Source of the DNA: Chryseobacterium luquanense
Lineage (GTDB): Bacteria; Bacteroidota; Bacteroidia; Flavobacteriales; Weeksellaceae
Direction of reading: 5' to 3'
NCBI RefSeq assembly: GCF_026460945.1
Contig: NZ_JAOVZV010000003.1
Location: 186,001-250,000 of the forward strand
Length of the DNA stretch: 64,000 nt
A program made the position numbers and the translations under genes. The notes under the pieces were generated by a model. That model worked only from the letters and a program-made list of their open reading frames with translations, did no database searches and was not told the DNA's origin. This document shows, piece after piece, positions 17,312-25,752 of this stretch. Each line of letters starts with the position of its first letter. The first letter of the stretch is position 1.

Positions 17312-18970
17312 ATGGATTTCAGAAATTTTCAAATGCCTTTCAGCATCAACCCAAAATACACTAAAAAAGTTGCCTATTTTTCAATGGAATTTGCCTTAGA
17401 GCAAGTTCTTAAAGTCTATTCTGGCGGACTTGGTTTTTTGGCAGGTTCTCACATGAGAAGTGCTTACAATCTTAATCAGGATCTTATCGGAATTGGAATT
17501 CTATGGAAATTCGGTTATTACGATCAGGCGAGAAACCACGACCAGACTTTACAGCCAACCTGGACAAAAAAAATGTACAGTTTCCTGGAAGATACAGGTT
17601 TAAAATTTCAGATAGAAATTCACAGCGCACCAGTTTGGGTAAAAGTGTGGTATCTTGATCCCGAAATTTTCAATACTGCACCCATGTTTTTCCTGTCAAC
17701 TGATGTTCCGGAAAACGATCATATTTCAAAAACAATCTGTCATAGATTATACGACGCCAACGAATCTACAAAACTGGCTCAATATATTTTGCTTGGAAAG
17801 GGTGGTGCAAAACTTTTAGATGAAATGAATCTCGAAAGAGATGTTTATCATCTGAACGAAGCTCACGGACTTCCCGCTGCATTTCATTTATTGAAAAAAT
17901 ACAATGGAAATATCCACAAAGTAAAAGAGAAACTGGTTTTCACGACACACACTCCCGAAGAAGCCGGAAATGAAAAGCACAATCTGAAACTATGCTACGA
18001 CATGTCTTATTTTTCAGGTTTAAGTATGGAAGAAGCTAAAAAAATCGAGGGATCAGATGGAGAATTATTCAACCATTCACTTTGTGCTTTGAAAATGGCA
18101 AGAATTGCGAATGGAGTTTCAAAACTTCACGGTGAAGTTTCCAGAGCTATGTGGAGCAAATATCCCGGAATTTGTGAAATTAAATCAATCACAAATGCTC
18201 AGGATTTTAAATATTGGGGCGACAAAGAATTATATATTTCTAAAGATGAAAACAATGACACTCTTTTCGACTATAGAAAGAAAATTTTAAAGAAAAGATT
18301 ATTTAAAATTGTAGCCGATCAAACAGGAAATTTATTTGATCCGAATATTTTCACCATCGTTTGGGCGAGGAGATTTGCAGGATACAAGAGAGCAGATTTG
18401 CTTTTGCACGATAAAGAAAGATTCAGACAGTTATTAAACAATCCAAAATATCCGGTACAGATTATTTGGGCAGGAAAACCTTATCCGATGGATTATTCTT
18501 CGATTTCCATGTTCAATGTTTTGGTAGAAGAAAGCAAAAATCACAAAAACATGGCGGTTCTTACCGGTTATGAACTTTCGTTAAGTAAATCTTTAAAACA
18601 AGGTTCAGATTTATGGCTAAATAATCCAAGAGTTCCGAGAGAAGCTTCAGGAACCTCAGGAATGACTGCTGCAATGAACGGTTCAATAAATCTTTCAACT
18701 GACGACGGCTGGATTCCCGAGTTTGCAAAACACGGCGAAAACTCTTTTGTTGTTCCAAAGGCAGATTATTTAAATATGAGCATTTACGAACAGGATAATT
18801 ATGATCTGAATAAATTATATGAAATCCTGGAAAACGAAATTCTTCCGACTTATTACGATCAGCCTGACAAATGGCGAAAAATTCAGCACAATTCTATGAA
18901 AGATGTGAAAGAAAATTTCAACAGCGACAGAATGGCAGATGAATATTACTCTATCATGTACAACAAATAA
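17312..18970 (+). CDS. glgP: Alpha-glucan phosphorylase, short type, lacking the PLP lysine
   Basis: A 552-residue GT35 protein of the short bacterial type (full-length phosphorylases are about 800 residues). Family features are VAYFSMEFAL near residue 21, YSGGLGFLAGSH (substrate loop), NEAHGLPAAFH, FTTHTPEEAGNE and WARRFAGYKRADLL, which holds the basic residues that contact the PLP phosphate. The motif that normally carries the PLP Schiff-base lysine (GTSGMK or NMK) reads GTSGMTAAMNG here: the ACT codon at 18665-18667 encodes Thr452. Canonical phosphorolysis depends on PLP, so activity is in doubt. It follows a DUF3667 gene and ends at a good terminator. Confidence 0.85.
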   Translation: MDFRNFQMPFSINPKYTKKVAYFSMEFALEQVLKVYSGGLGFLAGSHMRSAYNLNQDLIGIGILWKFGYYDQARNHDQTLQPTWTKKMYSFLEDTGLKFQIEIHSAPVWVKVWYLDPEIFNTAPMFFLSTDVPENDHISKTICHRLYDANESTKLAQYILLGKGGAKLLDEMNLERDVYHLNEAHGLPAAFHLLKKYNGNIHKVKEKLVFTTHTPEEAGNEKHNLKLCYDMSYFSGLSMEEAKKIEGSDGELFNHSLCALKMARIANGVSKLHGEVSRAMWSKYPGICEIKSITNAQDFKYWGDKELYISKDENNDTLFDYRKKILKKRLFKIVADQTGNLFDPNIFTIVWARRFAGYKRADLLLHDKERFRQLLNNPKYPVQIIWAGKPYPMDYSSISMFNVLVEESKNHKNMAVLTGYELSLSKSLKQGSDLWLNNPRVPREASGTSGMTAAMNGSINLSTDDGWIPEFAKHGENSFVVPKADYLNMSIYEQDNYDLNKLYEILENEILPTYYDQPDKWRKIQHNSMKDVKENFNSDRMADEYYSIMYNK

Positions 18971-18976
18971 AAAAGT

Positions 18977-19009
18977 AAAAAACCGTGAAAATTGATTCAC
19001 GGTTTTTTT
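18977..19009 (+). terminator. Terminator after glgP
   Basis: AAAAACCGTGAA and TTCACGGTTTTT form a 12-bp stem around a short loop, with a T-run on the plus strand and an A-run on the other side that lets it work in both directions. Confidence 0.85.
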
Positions 19010-19026
19010 ATTTATAAAAAATGTAA

Positions 19027-19500
19027 TTATGATTTAGCTGTGGAAACACCTATTTCATAAACATCTGCGTGTTTTAAATATTTAGAACGTTCTCTTGAAG
19101 TAACAGATTCTAAATGGTCATTTTTAATTACAATAATCGGATCTTCTGCATTCTCAATTTCAAAACTTGCAAAATATCTTTCTTCAGGCCCTGTTTTATC
19201 TTGATTAGCCTTAATTTTCTGAAGTTCATCTGCGTATTGTTTAAAACCGGGATCAGAAGAATGGATGAATTTATATTCCGGTCCTGCTTCCACAAAATAG
19301 TGAAGTTTTTTTTCAATCAAACCAGCTTCCGAAGTAATTTGGGGATTATCATTTCCATCTTTAAAAGCTACTTCTACTAAAGTTCCGTTATGTTCTTGTG
19401 TATATCTTTCAGCATCAGTAAAATTTGAAAAACCAGTGTAAACAATTTGATCTTCGAGTTCATACTTGTTCAGTTTCTTATCATGTGTATTCGTTTCCAT
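19027..19500 (-). CDS. Conserved hypothetical protein
   Basis: I recognise no named family. The best start is ATG at 19500 (METNTHDKKL), giving 157 residues; the longer frame to 19545 would use a poorer start. The protein is charged and cytoplasmic-looking, with no signal peptide or membrane segment. The order helix (FTDAERYTQEHNG), strands (TLVEVAFKDG), helix and strands (YFASFEIENAEDPIIVI) suggests a small alpha/beta fold. It is convergent with glgP and divergent from the DPP-IV gene. Confidence 0.6.
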   Translation of the reverse strand: METNTHDKKLNKYELEDQIVYTGFSNFTDAERYTQEHNGTLVEVAFKDGNDNPQITSEAGLIEKKLHYFVEAGPEYKFIHSSDPGFKQYADELQKIKANQDKTGPEERYFASFEIENAEDPIIVIKNDHLESVTSRERSKYLKHADVYEIGVSTAKS

Positions 19501-19589
19501 AATTATTAATTTAATATGAAAGAATACATTCAATTTTTCTGCCAAATTATAATATTGAAATGCTTTTTAAATGAATTTGATAAAATTGT

Positions 19590-19597
19590 TATCTTTG
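19590..19597 (+). promoter_or_regulatory. -7 box of the DPP-IV peptidase gene
   Basis: TATCTTTG, an exact TAnnTTTG match 19 bp upstream of the ATG at 19617. The -33 region has no TTG at normal spacing. Confidence 0.5.
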
Positions 19598-19616
19598 AAT
19601 TCCTTTATTTTAAAAA

Positions 19617-21746
19617 ATGAAAAAACTCTTACTTACCCTTAGCGTTGTCGCAGCATTTTACAATGTAACCGCTCAGGAAATTACTTTAGATAAAATCTAC
19701 TCAGGATATTACCGTGGAAAAGGCATTGCCGGAATCACATCTATGAAAAACGGTGAAAATTATTTGGTCATCGAACAAGGTGGAATTGCAAAATATTCTT
19801 ATAAAACTTCTCAAAAAGAAGGAAATTTAGTCGATGGGAATTTCGAAAGCTATGAATTTTCTGATGACGAGTCTAAAATTCTTCTTTTAAAAGAGAGTCA
19901 GCCGATTTACAGGCATTCTTTTTTAGGGAATTATGATATTAAAGATTTAAAAACCGGAAAAACGACAAGTCTGAATGAAGGAAAAGCCGTTCAGGAACCA
20001 AGATTTTCTCCGGATGCAACTAAAATTTCTTTCATTGTTGATAATAATTTATTTTATCAGGATTTAAATTCAGGAAAAATCACTCAGATTACGCAACATG
20101 GTGTAAAAAATAAAGTATTAAACGGATTGGCTGATTGGGTGTATGAAGAAGAATTCGGTCACGCAAGATTGTATGAATGGACGAAAAATTCAGCAGATAT
20201 TCTATTTGTAAAATTGGTTGAAACCGACGTTCCTGAAATCTACATTCCAATTTACGGAAAGTCGCTTTACCCAAGTGAAATGCGTTATAAATATCCAAAA
20301 GCAGGAGAAAAAAACTCTGTTGCATCAGCGCATATTTATCACTTAGCAGACGGTAAAAAAACGAAAGTTAATTTAGACAGTTTCAAAAATTATTACATTC
20401 CGAATGTCATTCAGACGTCAAATCCAGATGAAATCGTTTTAATTACTTCACAAAGAACTCAAAATGCTTCCGATGTTTTAAAAGTCGACACAAAAACGGG
20501 TCAGGCAACAAAATTATTTACCGAAAGCGATGATAAATGGATCGACACAGACAATGTGACTTTAGAGTTTCTGGAAGACAATTCTTTCCTTTGGGCTTCT
20601 GAAAGAGATGGGTTCCGTCATTTGTACTGGTTCGATAAAGATGGAAAATTGAAAAAGCAGGTTACAAAAGGTAATTGGGAAGTGACAGATTATTATGGTT
20701 ACAACCCAAAATCTAAAGAAATATTTGTTCAGACTACAGAAAAAGGAAGTATCAATAAGATAGTTTCCAAAATCAATATCCAGAATGGGAAATCGCAGTT
20801 GATTTCAAATGCAGAAGGAAACAATGCCGCAAACTTCAGCAAGAATTACAATTATTTCATTGAAACATCTTCTACAGCAGCAAAACCTTACACTTTTGTA
20901 TTGAAAGACGGAAACGGAAAGCAGTTGAAAGAACTTCAAAACAATGATGACCAACTTAAGAAATTACAATCTGATAATTTTTCAGTGAAAGAATTTATCA
21001 CGATTCCGAATACAGCGGGAGATCAGATGAATGCGTGGATCATTAAGCCTAAAAATTTTGATCCGAATAAGAAATACCCTTTATTCATGTACCAGTATTC
21101 GGGTCCCGGCTCGCAACAGGTAACGAATTCGTGGGACAACGGAAATGCGCTTTGGTTTGAAATGTTGGCACAAAAAGGTTACATCATCGCTTGTGTTGAC
21201 GGACGTGGAACAGGTTTTAAAGGAGCTAAATTTAAAAAAGTAACCTATAAAAATTTAGGAAAATACGAGATTGAAGATCAGATCACTGCTGCAAAATGGT
21301 TGGGAACTCAGAAATATATCGACAAAACAAGAATCGGAATTTTTGGATGGAGTTTCGGAGGTTACATGGCGAGTTTGGCAATGACCAAAGGTGCTGATGT
21401 TTTCAAAACAGGAATTGCTGTTGCACCGGTAACAAACTGGAGATACTATGATTCTGTTTACACCGAAAGATTTTTGTTGACTCCACAGGAAAATCCGGCA
21501 GGATATGATGAAAATTCACCTACAACTTATGCTAATTTGTTGAAAGGGAAATTCCTTTTAATCCACGGAACGGCTGATGACAATGTACATTTTCAAAATT
21601 CTATGGAATTTTCTGAAGCTTTAATTCAAAACAAAAAACAGTTTGAATTTATGGCATATCCTGATAAAAACCACGGCATTTATGGTGGACAGACAAGACC
21701 TCAACTGTACCAGAAAATGACGGATTTTATTTTGGAAAACCTTTAA
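19617..21746 (+). CDS. Dipeptidyl peptidase IV-type S9 serine peptidase
   Basis: Cleaves dipeptides (typically X-Pro or X-Ala) from peptide N-termini in the periplasm. The 709-residue protein has a signal peptide ending near NVTAQE (about residue 20), an N-terminal beta-propeller (about residues 40-450) with the double-Glu motif in ADWVYEEEFGH near residue 175-185, and a C-terminal alpha/beta hydrolase domain. The nucleophile is Ser579 in GWSFGGYMAS, the acid is in HGTADDNVHF (Asp654 or Asp655), and His686 lies in DKNHGI. Three peptide transporters follow within 6 kb, which fits release and import of dipeptides. Confidence 0.94.
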   Translation: MKKLLLTLSVVAAFYNVTAQEITLDKIYSGYYRGKGIAGITSMKNGENYLVIEQGGIAKYSYKTSQKEGNLVDGNFESYEFSDDESKILLLKESQPIYRHSFLGNYDIKDLKTGKTTSLNEGKAVQEPRFSPDATKISFIVDNNLFYQDLNSGKITQITQHGVKNKVLNGLADWVYEEEFGHARLYEWTKNSADILFVKLVETDVPEIYIPIYGKSLYPSEMRYKYPKAGEKNSVASAHIYHLADGKKTKVNLDSFKNYYIPNVIQTSNPDEIVLITSQRTQNASDVLKVDTKTGQATKLFTESDDKWIDTDNVTLEFLEDNSFLWASERDGFRHLYWFDKDGKLKKQVTKGNWEVTDYYGYNPKSKEIFVQTTEKGSINKIVSKINIQNGKSQLISNAEGNNAANFSKNYNYFIETSSTAAKPYTFVLKDGNGKQLKELQNNDDQLKKLQSDNFSVKEFITIPNTAGDQMNAWIIKPKNFDPNKKYPLFMYQYSGPGSQQVTNSWDNGNALWFEMLAQKGYIIACVDGRGTGFKGAKFKKVTYKNLGKYEIEDQITAAKWLGTQKYIDKTRIGIFGWSFGGYMASLAMTKGADVFKTGIAVAPVTNWRYYDSVYTERFLLTPQENPAGYDENSPTTYANLLKGKFLLIHGTADDNVHFQNSMEFSEALIQNKKQFEFMAYPDKNHGIYGGQTRPQLYQKMTDFILENL

Positions 21747-21766
21747 TAGGACTGGAAGATAGAAGT

Positions 21767-21798
21767 AAAAAAACACTCAAAATTTGAGTGTTTTTTTT
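21767..21798 (+). terminator. Terminator after the DPP-IV gene
   Basis: AAACACTCAAA / TTTGAGTGTTT stem followed by a long T-run; convergent with the toxin gene and usable in both directions. Confidence 0.85.
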
Positions 21799-22075
21799 AA
21801 TATTGATGTGAACTTTTGTCATCGATAATGGCAACTAAGAAAATCACATGATTGACTTCCTGATAAATCAGAGAATTATTTTTATCTATTAAGCATTTTC
21901 TATAATTCAAGAGTGAAGATTTAGGACAAATTTGTTTATGAGTTTTTAATCTTGTTATTAATCGATCAAACTTAGTTTCAAAAATTTTGATTTCTTTAAC
22001 AGTCCAATTCTCGAACAAATAATCTAAAACCCGAAAATAGTTTTGCAAAACCTCATCTGACCAAACAATTTCCAT
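21797..22075 (-). CDS. RelE/ParE-family toxin
   Basis: A 92-residue protein with the RelE/ParE pattern: MEIVWSDEVLQNYFRVLDYLFENW at the start, then FETKFDRLITRL, and C-terminal strands YRKCLIDKNNSLIYQ and VIFLVAIIDD. RelE types cut ribosome-bound mRNA and ParE types poison gyrase; the sequence alone does not decide between them. Its ATG overlaps the last base of the upstream antitoxin stop (TAATG), the typical antitoxin-first layout. It is convergent with the DPP-IV gene. Toxin identity is well supported; the target is not. Confidence 0.82.
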   Translation of the reverse strand: MEIVWSDEVLQNYFRVLDYLFENWTVKEIKIFETKFDRLITRLKTHKQICPKSSLLNYRKCLIDKNNSLIYQEVNHVIFLVAIIDDKSSHQY

Positions 22076-22338
22076 TATTTTGACTTTTCAAAGAGATATT
22101 GTTTGATTTTTTGTTTTGCTTCTTCATGAGAATATGTCTTCTCATTTTTAATATCATTAATTCCCTTCTCAATGGATTGTTTTTGAGAATCTGTTAGATT
22201 CTCCGCCCAATCTGTTTCAACAACTTTCGTTTCAGAATATTTTGACTTCAGAAAATCGATATAGTCGTTCACCTGCCCAAAAAATTCTTTCGGAAGTGAC
22301 TCTAGATTTTTTTCTATTTGTTCAATTGTAACATCCAT
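22075..22338 (-). CDS. Antitoxin of the RelE/ParE-type module (DUF2281-like)
   Basis: An 87-residue acidic protein directly upstream of and overlapping the toxin gene. The N-terminal half (VTIEQIEKNLESLPKEFFGQVNDYIDFLKSKY) resembles DUF2281-type antitoxin cores. The C-terminal helical tail (DSQKQSIEKGINDIKN, SHEEAKQKIKQYL) is the part expected to wrap around the toxin. A DNA-binding domain is not obvious, so autoregulation may be weak or indirect. It is divergent from the first POT transporter, sharing an 83-bp gap. Confidence 0.78.
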   Translation of the reverse strand: MDVTIEQIEKNLESLPKEFFGQVNDYIDFLKSKYSETKVVETDWAENLTDSQKQSIEKGINDIKNEKTYSHEEAKQKIKQYLFEKSK

Positions 22339-22391
22339 ATCACTAAATTTTACTCAAAGTTAATAAAATTCAATTATTATATTAAATATTT

Positions 22392-22399
22392 TATATTTG
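22392..22399 (+). promoter_or_regulatory. -7 box of the first POT transporter
   Basis: TATATTTG, exact TAnnTTTG, 22 bp upstream of the ATG at 22422; no clear -33 TTG. Confidence 0.45.
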
Positions 22400-22421
22400 T
22401 GAAATTGTAAAAATCTGATTC

Positions 22422-24089
22422 ATGAAAACCAAACACCCAAAAGGCCTTCCCTATTTATTTTTCACAGAAATGTGGGAGCGTTTCGGCTATTACCTTATCC
22501 TGGGAATTTTCGTTCTGTATATGATTGACAGCGAAAAAGGCGGACTTGCTTTTGATGATAAAAATGCAGACGATATTTTCGGAACTTTTATCGCATTGAC
22601 TTATCTTACTCCGTTTTTGGGTGGATTTTTAGCTGACAGAGTTTTAGGATACATCAAAGCCATTTATATTGGTGGTTTTTTAATGGGATTAGGTTATCTC
22701 GGAGTCGGTTTTTTCAAAGAACTCCCTCTTTTTTACGCTTCTTTAGCTTTAATAATTATTGGAAATGGTTTTTTCAAGCCAAGTATTTCTACATTATTAG
22801 GAAATTTATACAACGAAGAACCTTACAAAGCCAATAAAGATGCCGGTTACAATATTTTCTACATGGGAATCAATATCGGTGCATTTGTCTGTAATATTAT
22901 CGCTGCTTTTATGCGTAACAAATACGGATGGGGACCTGCGTTTATGACTGCTGGAGTCGGAATGTTTGTCGGACTTTTGGTTTTCACCATTGGTAGACGA
23001 CATATTCTTCAGGCAAATATTTTAAAACCTGCACAGGAAGGTGATACCAAAATTTCTGATGTTCTAATAAAAGTATTTTTACCTGCTGTAATTTTCGGAT
23101 TAATTGGATGGTTTTTACCAAGCTATATTTTCGGAAGCAACATTTTCGGAAGTAACAGTACCGATGCATTTATTTTTGCTTGTATTCCTGTGATTTATTT
23201 CTACGTGATGCTCTATGTAAAAGCAAATGCAGAGGACAAAAAACCAATTGGAGCATTATTGGCAATTTTTGCCGTAAGTTTAATGTTTTGGGCAGTTTTC
23301 AAACAAAACGGAACAGCTTTAACACGCTGGGCAAATTATTATACTGAAAGAACGGTTCCTGCAGCTGTGGAAAAGCCTTTAGAAGCAATTTATTTAGTTG
23401 ATAAAAAAGATTATCAGGATAAAGAAGTTTCGGTTTACGACGACCAATACCAAACGGTAAAAGATGCTTCTGGAAAACCACAAAAAGAACAAGGAAAAGA
23501 TATTTATTTCAGAAATGTTTCTAAAGCAGATAAAGCAAAATTAGAAGCAAACCCTACCGAAAAAGTAAATCTTTACAACACCGAATTATTCCAATCAATC
23601 AATCCTGGTTGGGTAATTTTACTCACTCCAGTAGTGGTAGCATTCTTCATGATGCTTAGAAGAAAAGGAAAAGAACCAAGCACTCCTTCAAAAATCGTTT
23701 TAGGATTATTCATTTCAGCTTTATCCTGTTTAGTAATGGTGGGAGCTGTTTATGCCGGACAAAACGGATTGGTAAAAGTATCCGCATTATGGCTGGTTGC
23801 AGCTTACGGAGTGATTACAGTGGGTGAACTTTGTCTCTCTCCAATGGGATTATCATTGGTTTCAAAACTTTCTCCACCGAGATTGACCGCTTTAATGATG
23901 GGAGGATTTTTTCTTTCAACCTCTATCGGAAATAAACTTTCAGGAGTTTTAGCAAGTTTCTGGTATGATTATGACAACAAAGCAAATTTCTTCATTGTGA
24001 ATTTCGGACTGTTACTTTTAGCGACACTCTTAGGTTTATCTATTTTAAAAAGATTAAATAAAATAATGAAAGAAAAAGGAGTTAACTAA
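22422..24089 (+). CDS. POT/PTR family proton-coupled peptide transporter (1)
   Basis: An inner-membrane MFS carrier for di- and tripeptides, 555 residues. The proton-coupling ExxER motif is in TEMWERFGYY near residue 14-23, and a PTR2 signature is seen in NGFFKPSISTLLG and FYMGINIGAF. Unlike its two neighbours, the glycine after the YY pair is replaced (YYLILGI instead of YYGMRAI). It also has a long hydrophilic insert of about 85 residues (about 305-390) between membrane segments, absent from the other two. It is monocistronic, ending at a terminator. Substrate range is probably different from the other two POTs (inference). Confidence 0.9.
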   Translation: MKTKHPKGLPYLFFTEMWERFGYYLILGIFVLYMIDSEKGGLAFDDKNADDIFGTFIALTYLTPFLGGFLADRVLGYIKAIYIGGFLMGLGYLGVGFFKELPLFYASLALIIIGNGFFKPSISTLLGNLYNEEPYKANKDAGYNIFYMGINIGAFVCNIIAAFMRNKYGWGPAFMTAGVGMFVGLLVFTIGRRHILQANILKPAQEGDTKISDVLIKVFLPAVIFGLIGWFLPSYIFGSNIFGSNSTDAFIFACIPVIYFYVMLYVKANAEDKKPIGALLAIFAVSLMFWAVFKQNGTALTRWANYYTERTVPAAVEKPLEAIYLVDKKDYQDKEVSVYDDQYQTVKDASGKPQKEQGKDIYFRNVSKADKAKLEANPTEKVNLYNTELFQSINPGWVILLTPVVVAFFMMLRRKGKEPSTPSKIVLGLFISALSCLVMVGAVYAGQNGLVKVSALWLVAAYGVITVGELCLSPMGLSLVSKLSPPRLTALMMGGFFLSTSIGNKLSGVLASFWYDYDNKANFFIVNFGLLLLATLLGLSILKRLNKIMKEKGVN

Positions 24090-24113
24090 TTCTTCTATCA
24101 TTCTACACAACCA

Positions 24114-24143
24114 AAGCTGCAGATTCTTCTGCAGCTTTTTTGT
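24114..24143 (+). terminator. Terminator after the first POT gene
   Basis: AAGCTGCAGA / TCTGCAGCTT stem followed by TTTTTT. Confidence 0.85.
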
Positions 24144-24162
24144 TTAAAATAAAATTAAAACC

Positions 24163-24192
24163 TTGTCAAAAACACAAAAAAAACTATATTTG
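24163..24192 (+). promoter_or_regulatory. Promoter of the second POT gene (-33 and -7)
   Basis: TTG at 24163-24165 and TATATTTG at 24185-24192, separated by 19 bp, the ideal Bacteroidota SigA spacing. The ATG follows at 24223. It is one of the two promoters here with both elements. Confidence 0.75.
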
Positions 24193-24222
24193 TCAGTCTT
24201 AACAAAAATTTAACAACAAAAT

Positions 24223-25617
24223 ATGGATACAGTACAGAAGACAGGACATCCTAAAGGTTTGTACCTCTTGTTCTTCACCGAAATGTGGGAGCGTTTTTCT
24301 TATTATGGAATGCGTGCAATTTTGATCCTTTATCTTACTAAGAAATTAATTGAAGGAGGATTAGGAATGGATGAGCAGAATGCCACTCTATTATATGGCT
24401 ATTTCACCGGGCTTGTTTATTTCACACCATTGATCGGAGGCTGGCTTGCTGATAAATTTTTAGGAAAACGTTTAGCCATTACTATTGGTGGTATTACGAT
24501 GATGATTGGTCAGTTTGTTTTGTTCGGAATGAATAACACCACAGGCCTTTATATTGGTTTAGCTTTACTTATTCTTGGAAATGGTTTCTTTAAACCTAAT
24601 ATTTCAACCTTAGTAGGTGGTTTATATGCGGATGGTGATGACCGAAGAGATTCGGCGTTCTCTATTTTCTATATGGGAATCAACCTAGGAGCTTTATTAG
24701 CACCTTTCATTATAGGATATTTTACGGATAACCTTTTTGCAACAACCAATGCAGACGGTTCAGTAGCTTATGGTTACCGATACGGTTTTCTTGCCGCAGG
24801 GGTTGGAATGTTCTTAGGACAGGTTGTATTCAATGTTTTTGCTCAAAAATATTTAGGGAATTTAGGTTTAAAACCTGTTAAAACAACAGGAATTGAAGAT
24901 AAAGCTGCAACTGAAGGGCAATCTATCAATCCGGTAACAGGACAGCCGTTAACAAAACCAGAAGAAGGACAGAGAATTACAGTAATCTTTATTTTATTCT
25001 TGTTTGCGGTATTCTTCTGGGCTGGTTTTGAACAGGCGGGATCATCTTTATCATTGTACACAGATAAATTTATTAATAGAACTATTTTCGGATTTGAAAT
25101 CCCAACATCTTGGTTTCAGTCAGTTAACCCGATTTTCATTGTAACATTAGCGCCATTATTTGCGATATTCTGGAGTTCTAAATTAGGAAGAAAACTTTCC
25201 ACTCCTGTGAAAATGGGTGTCGGTATGATTATCTTAGGATTAGGTTTCTGGTTTATGCTTGGAGCTGTTGCGGAGCGTAATGCAAACGGAGATATCGCTG
25301 ATATTGCTAACAAAGCAGGAATTATGTGGTTGATTATGACTTATTTGCTTCACACTATTGGTGAGCTTTGTCTTTCACCTGTAGGACTATCTGTGGTTAC
25401 TAAATTATCCCCACCAAAATTAGCATCAATCTTGATGGCAGTTTGGATGTTATCTTCATCAATCGCCAACTTTATCGGGGGATTCTTGGCTTCAATTGTA
25501 GAAACTTTAGGAGCTGGACAAGTTTTCACTTACATTTCAGGATTTGTAATCGTTTGTGGAGTGTTACTTTTACTTTTAAGCAAATTCATCAGCAGAATGA
25601 TGCACGGTGTAAAATAA
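24223..25617 (+). CDS. POT/PTR family proton-coupled peptide transporter (2)
   Basis: A 464-residue MFS carrier with the proton-coupling motif in EMWERFSYYGMRA near residue 16-28 and PTR2 signatures NGFFKPNISTLVGG and FYMGINLGALLAP. Between the N- and C-terminal six-helix bundles is a short loop with a proline/threonine-rich stretch. Cytoplasmic membrane; imports di- or tripeptides with protons. It has its own promoter and terminator, so the three POT genes are separately transcribed rather than forming one operon. Confidence 0.93.
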   Translation: MDTVQKTGHPKGLYLLFFTEMWERFSYYGMRAILILYLTKKLIEGGLGMDEQNATLLYGYFTGLVYFTPLIGGWLADKFLGKRLAITIGGITMMIGQFVLFGMNNTTGLYIGLALLILGNGFFKPNISTLVGGLYADGDDRRDSAFSIFYMGINLGALLAPFIIGYFTDNLFATTNADGSVAYGYRYGFLAAGVGMFLGQVVFNVFAQKYLGNLGLKPVKTTGIEDKAATEGQSINPVTGQPLTKPEEGQRITVIFILFLFAVFFWAGFEQAGSSLSLYTDKFINRTIFGFEIPTSWFQSVNPIFIVTLAPLFAIFWSSKLGRKLSTPVKMGVGMIILGLGFWFMLGAVAERNANGDIADIANKAGIMWLIMTYLLHTIGELCLSPVGLSVVTKLSPPKLASILMAVWMLSSSIANFIGGFLASIVETLGAGQVFTYISGFVIVCGVLLLLLSKFISRMMHGVK

Positions 25618-25640
25618 AAAGTATTTTCAAAATAATAATT

Positions 25641-25670
25641 AAACCTCTGATTTTTTCAGAGGTTTTTTTT
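25641..25670 (+). terminator. Terminator after the second POT gene
   Basis: AAACCTCTGA / TCAGAGGTTT, 10-bp stem, loop of five T, T-run after. Confidence 0.85.
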
Positions 25671-25752
25671 ACATTAGTAAATTATAATTTGATAATAATT
25701 TCAAAATATTACTTATTAAATTTATTATTACTTCAAACAACATAATATATCA

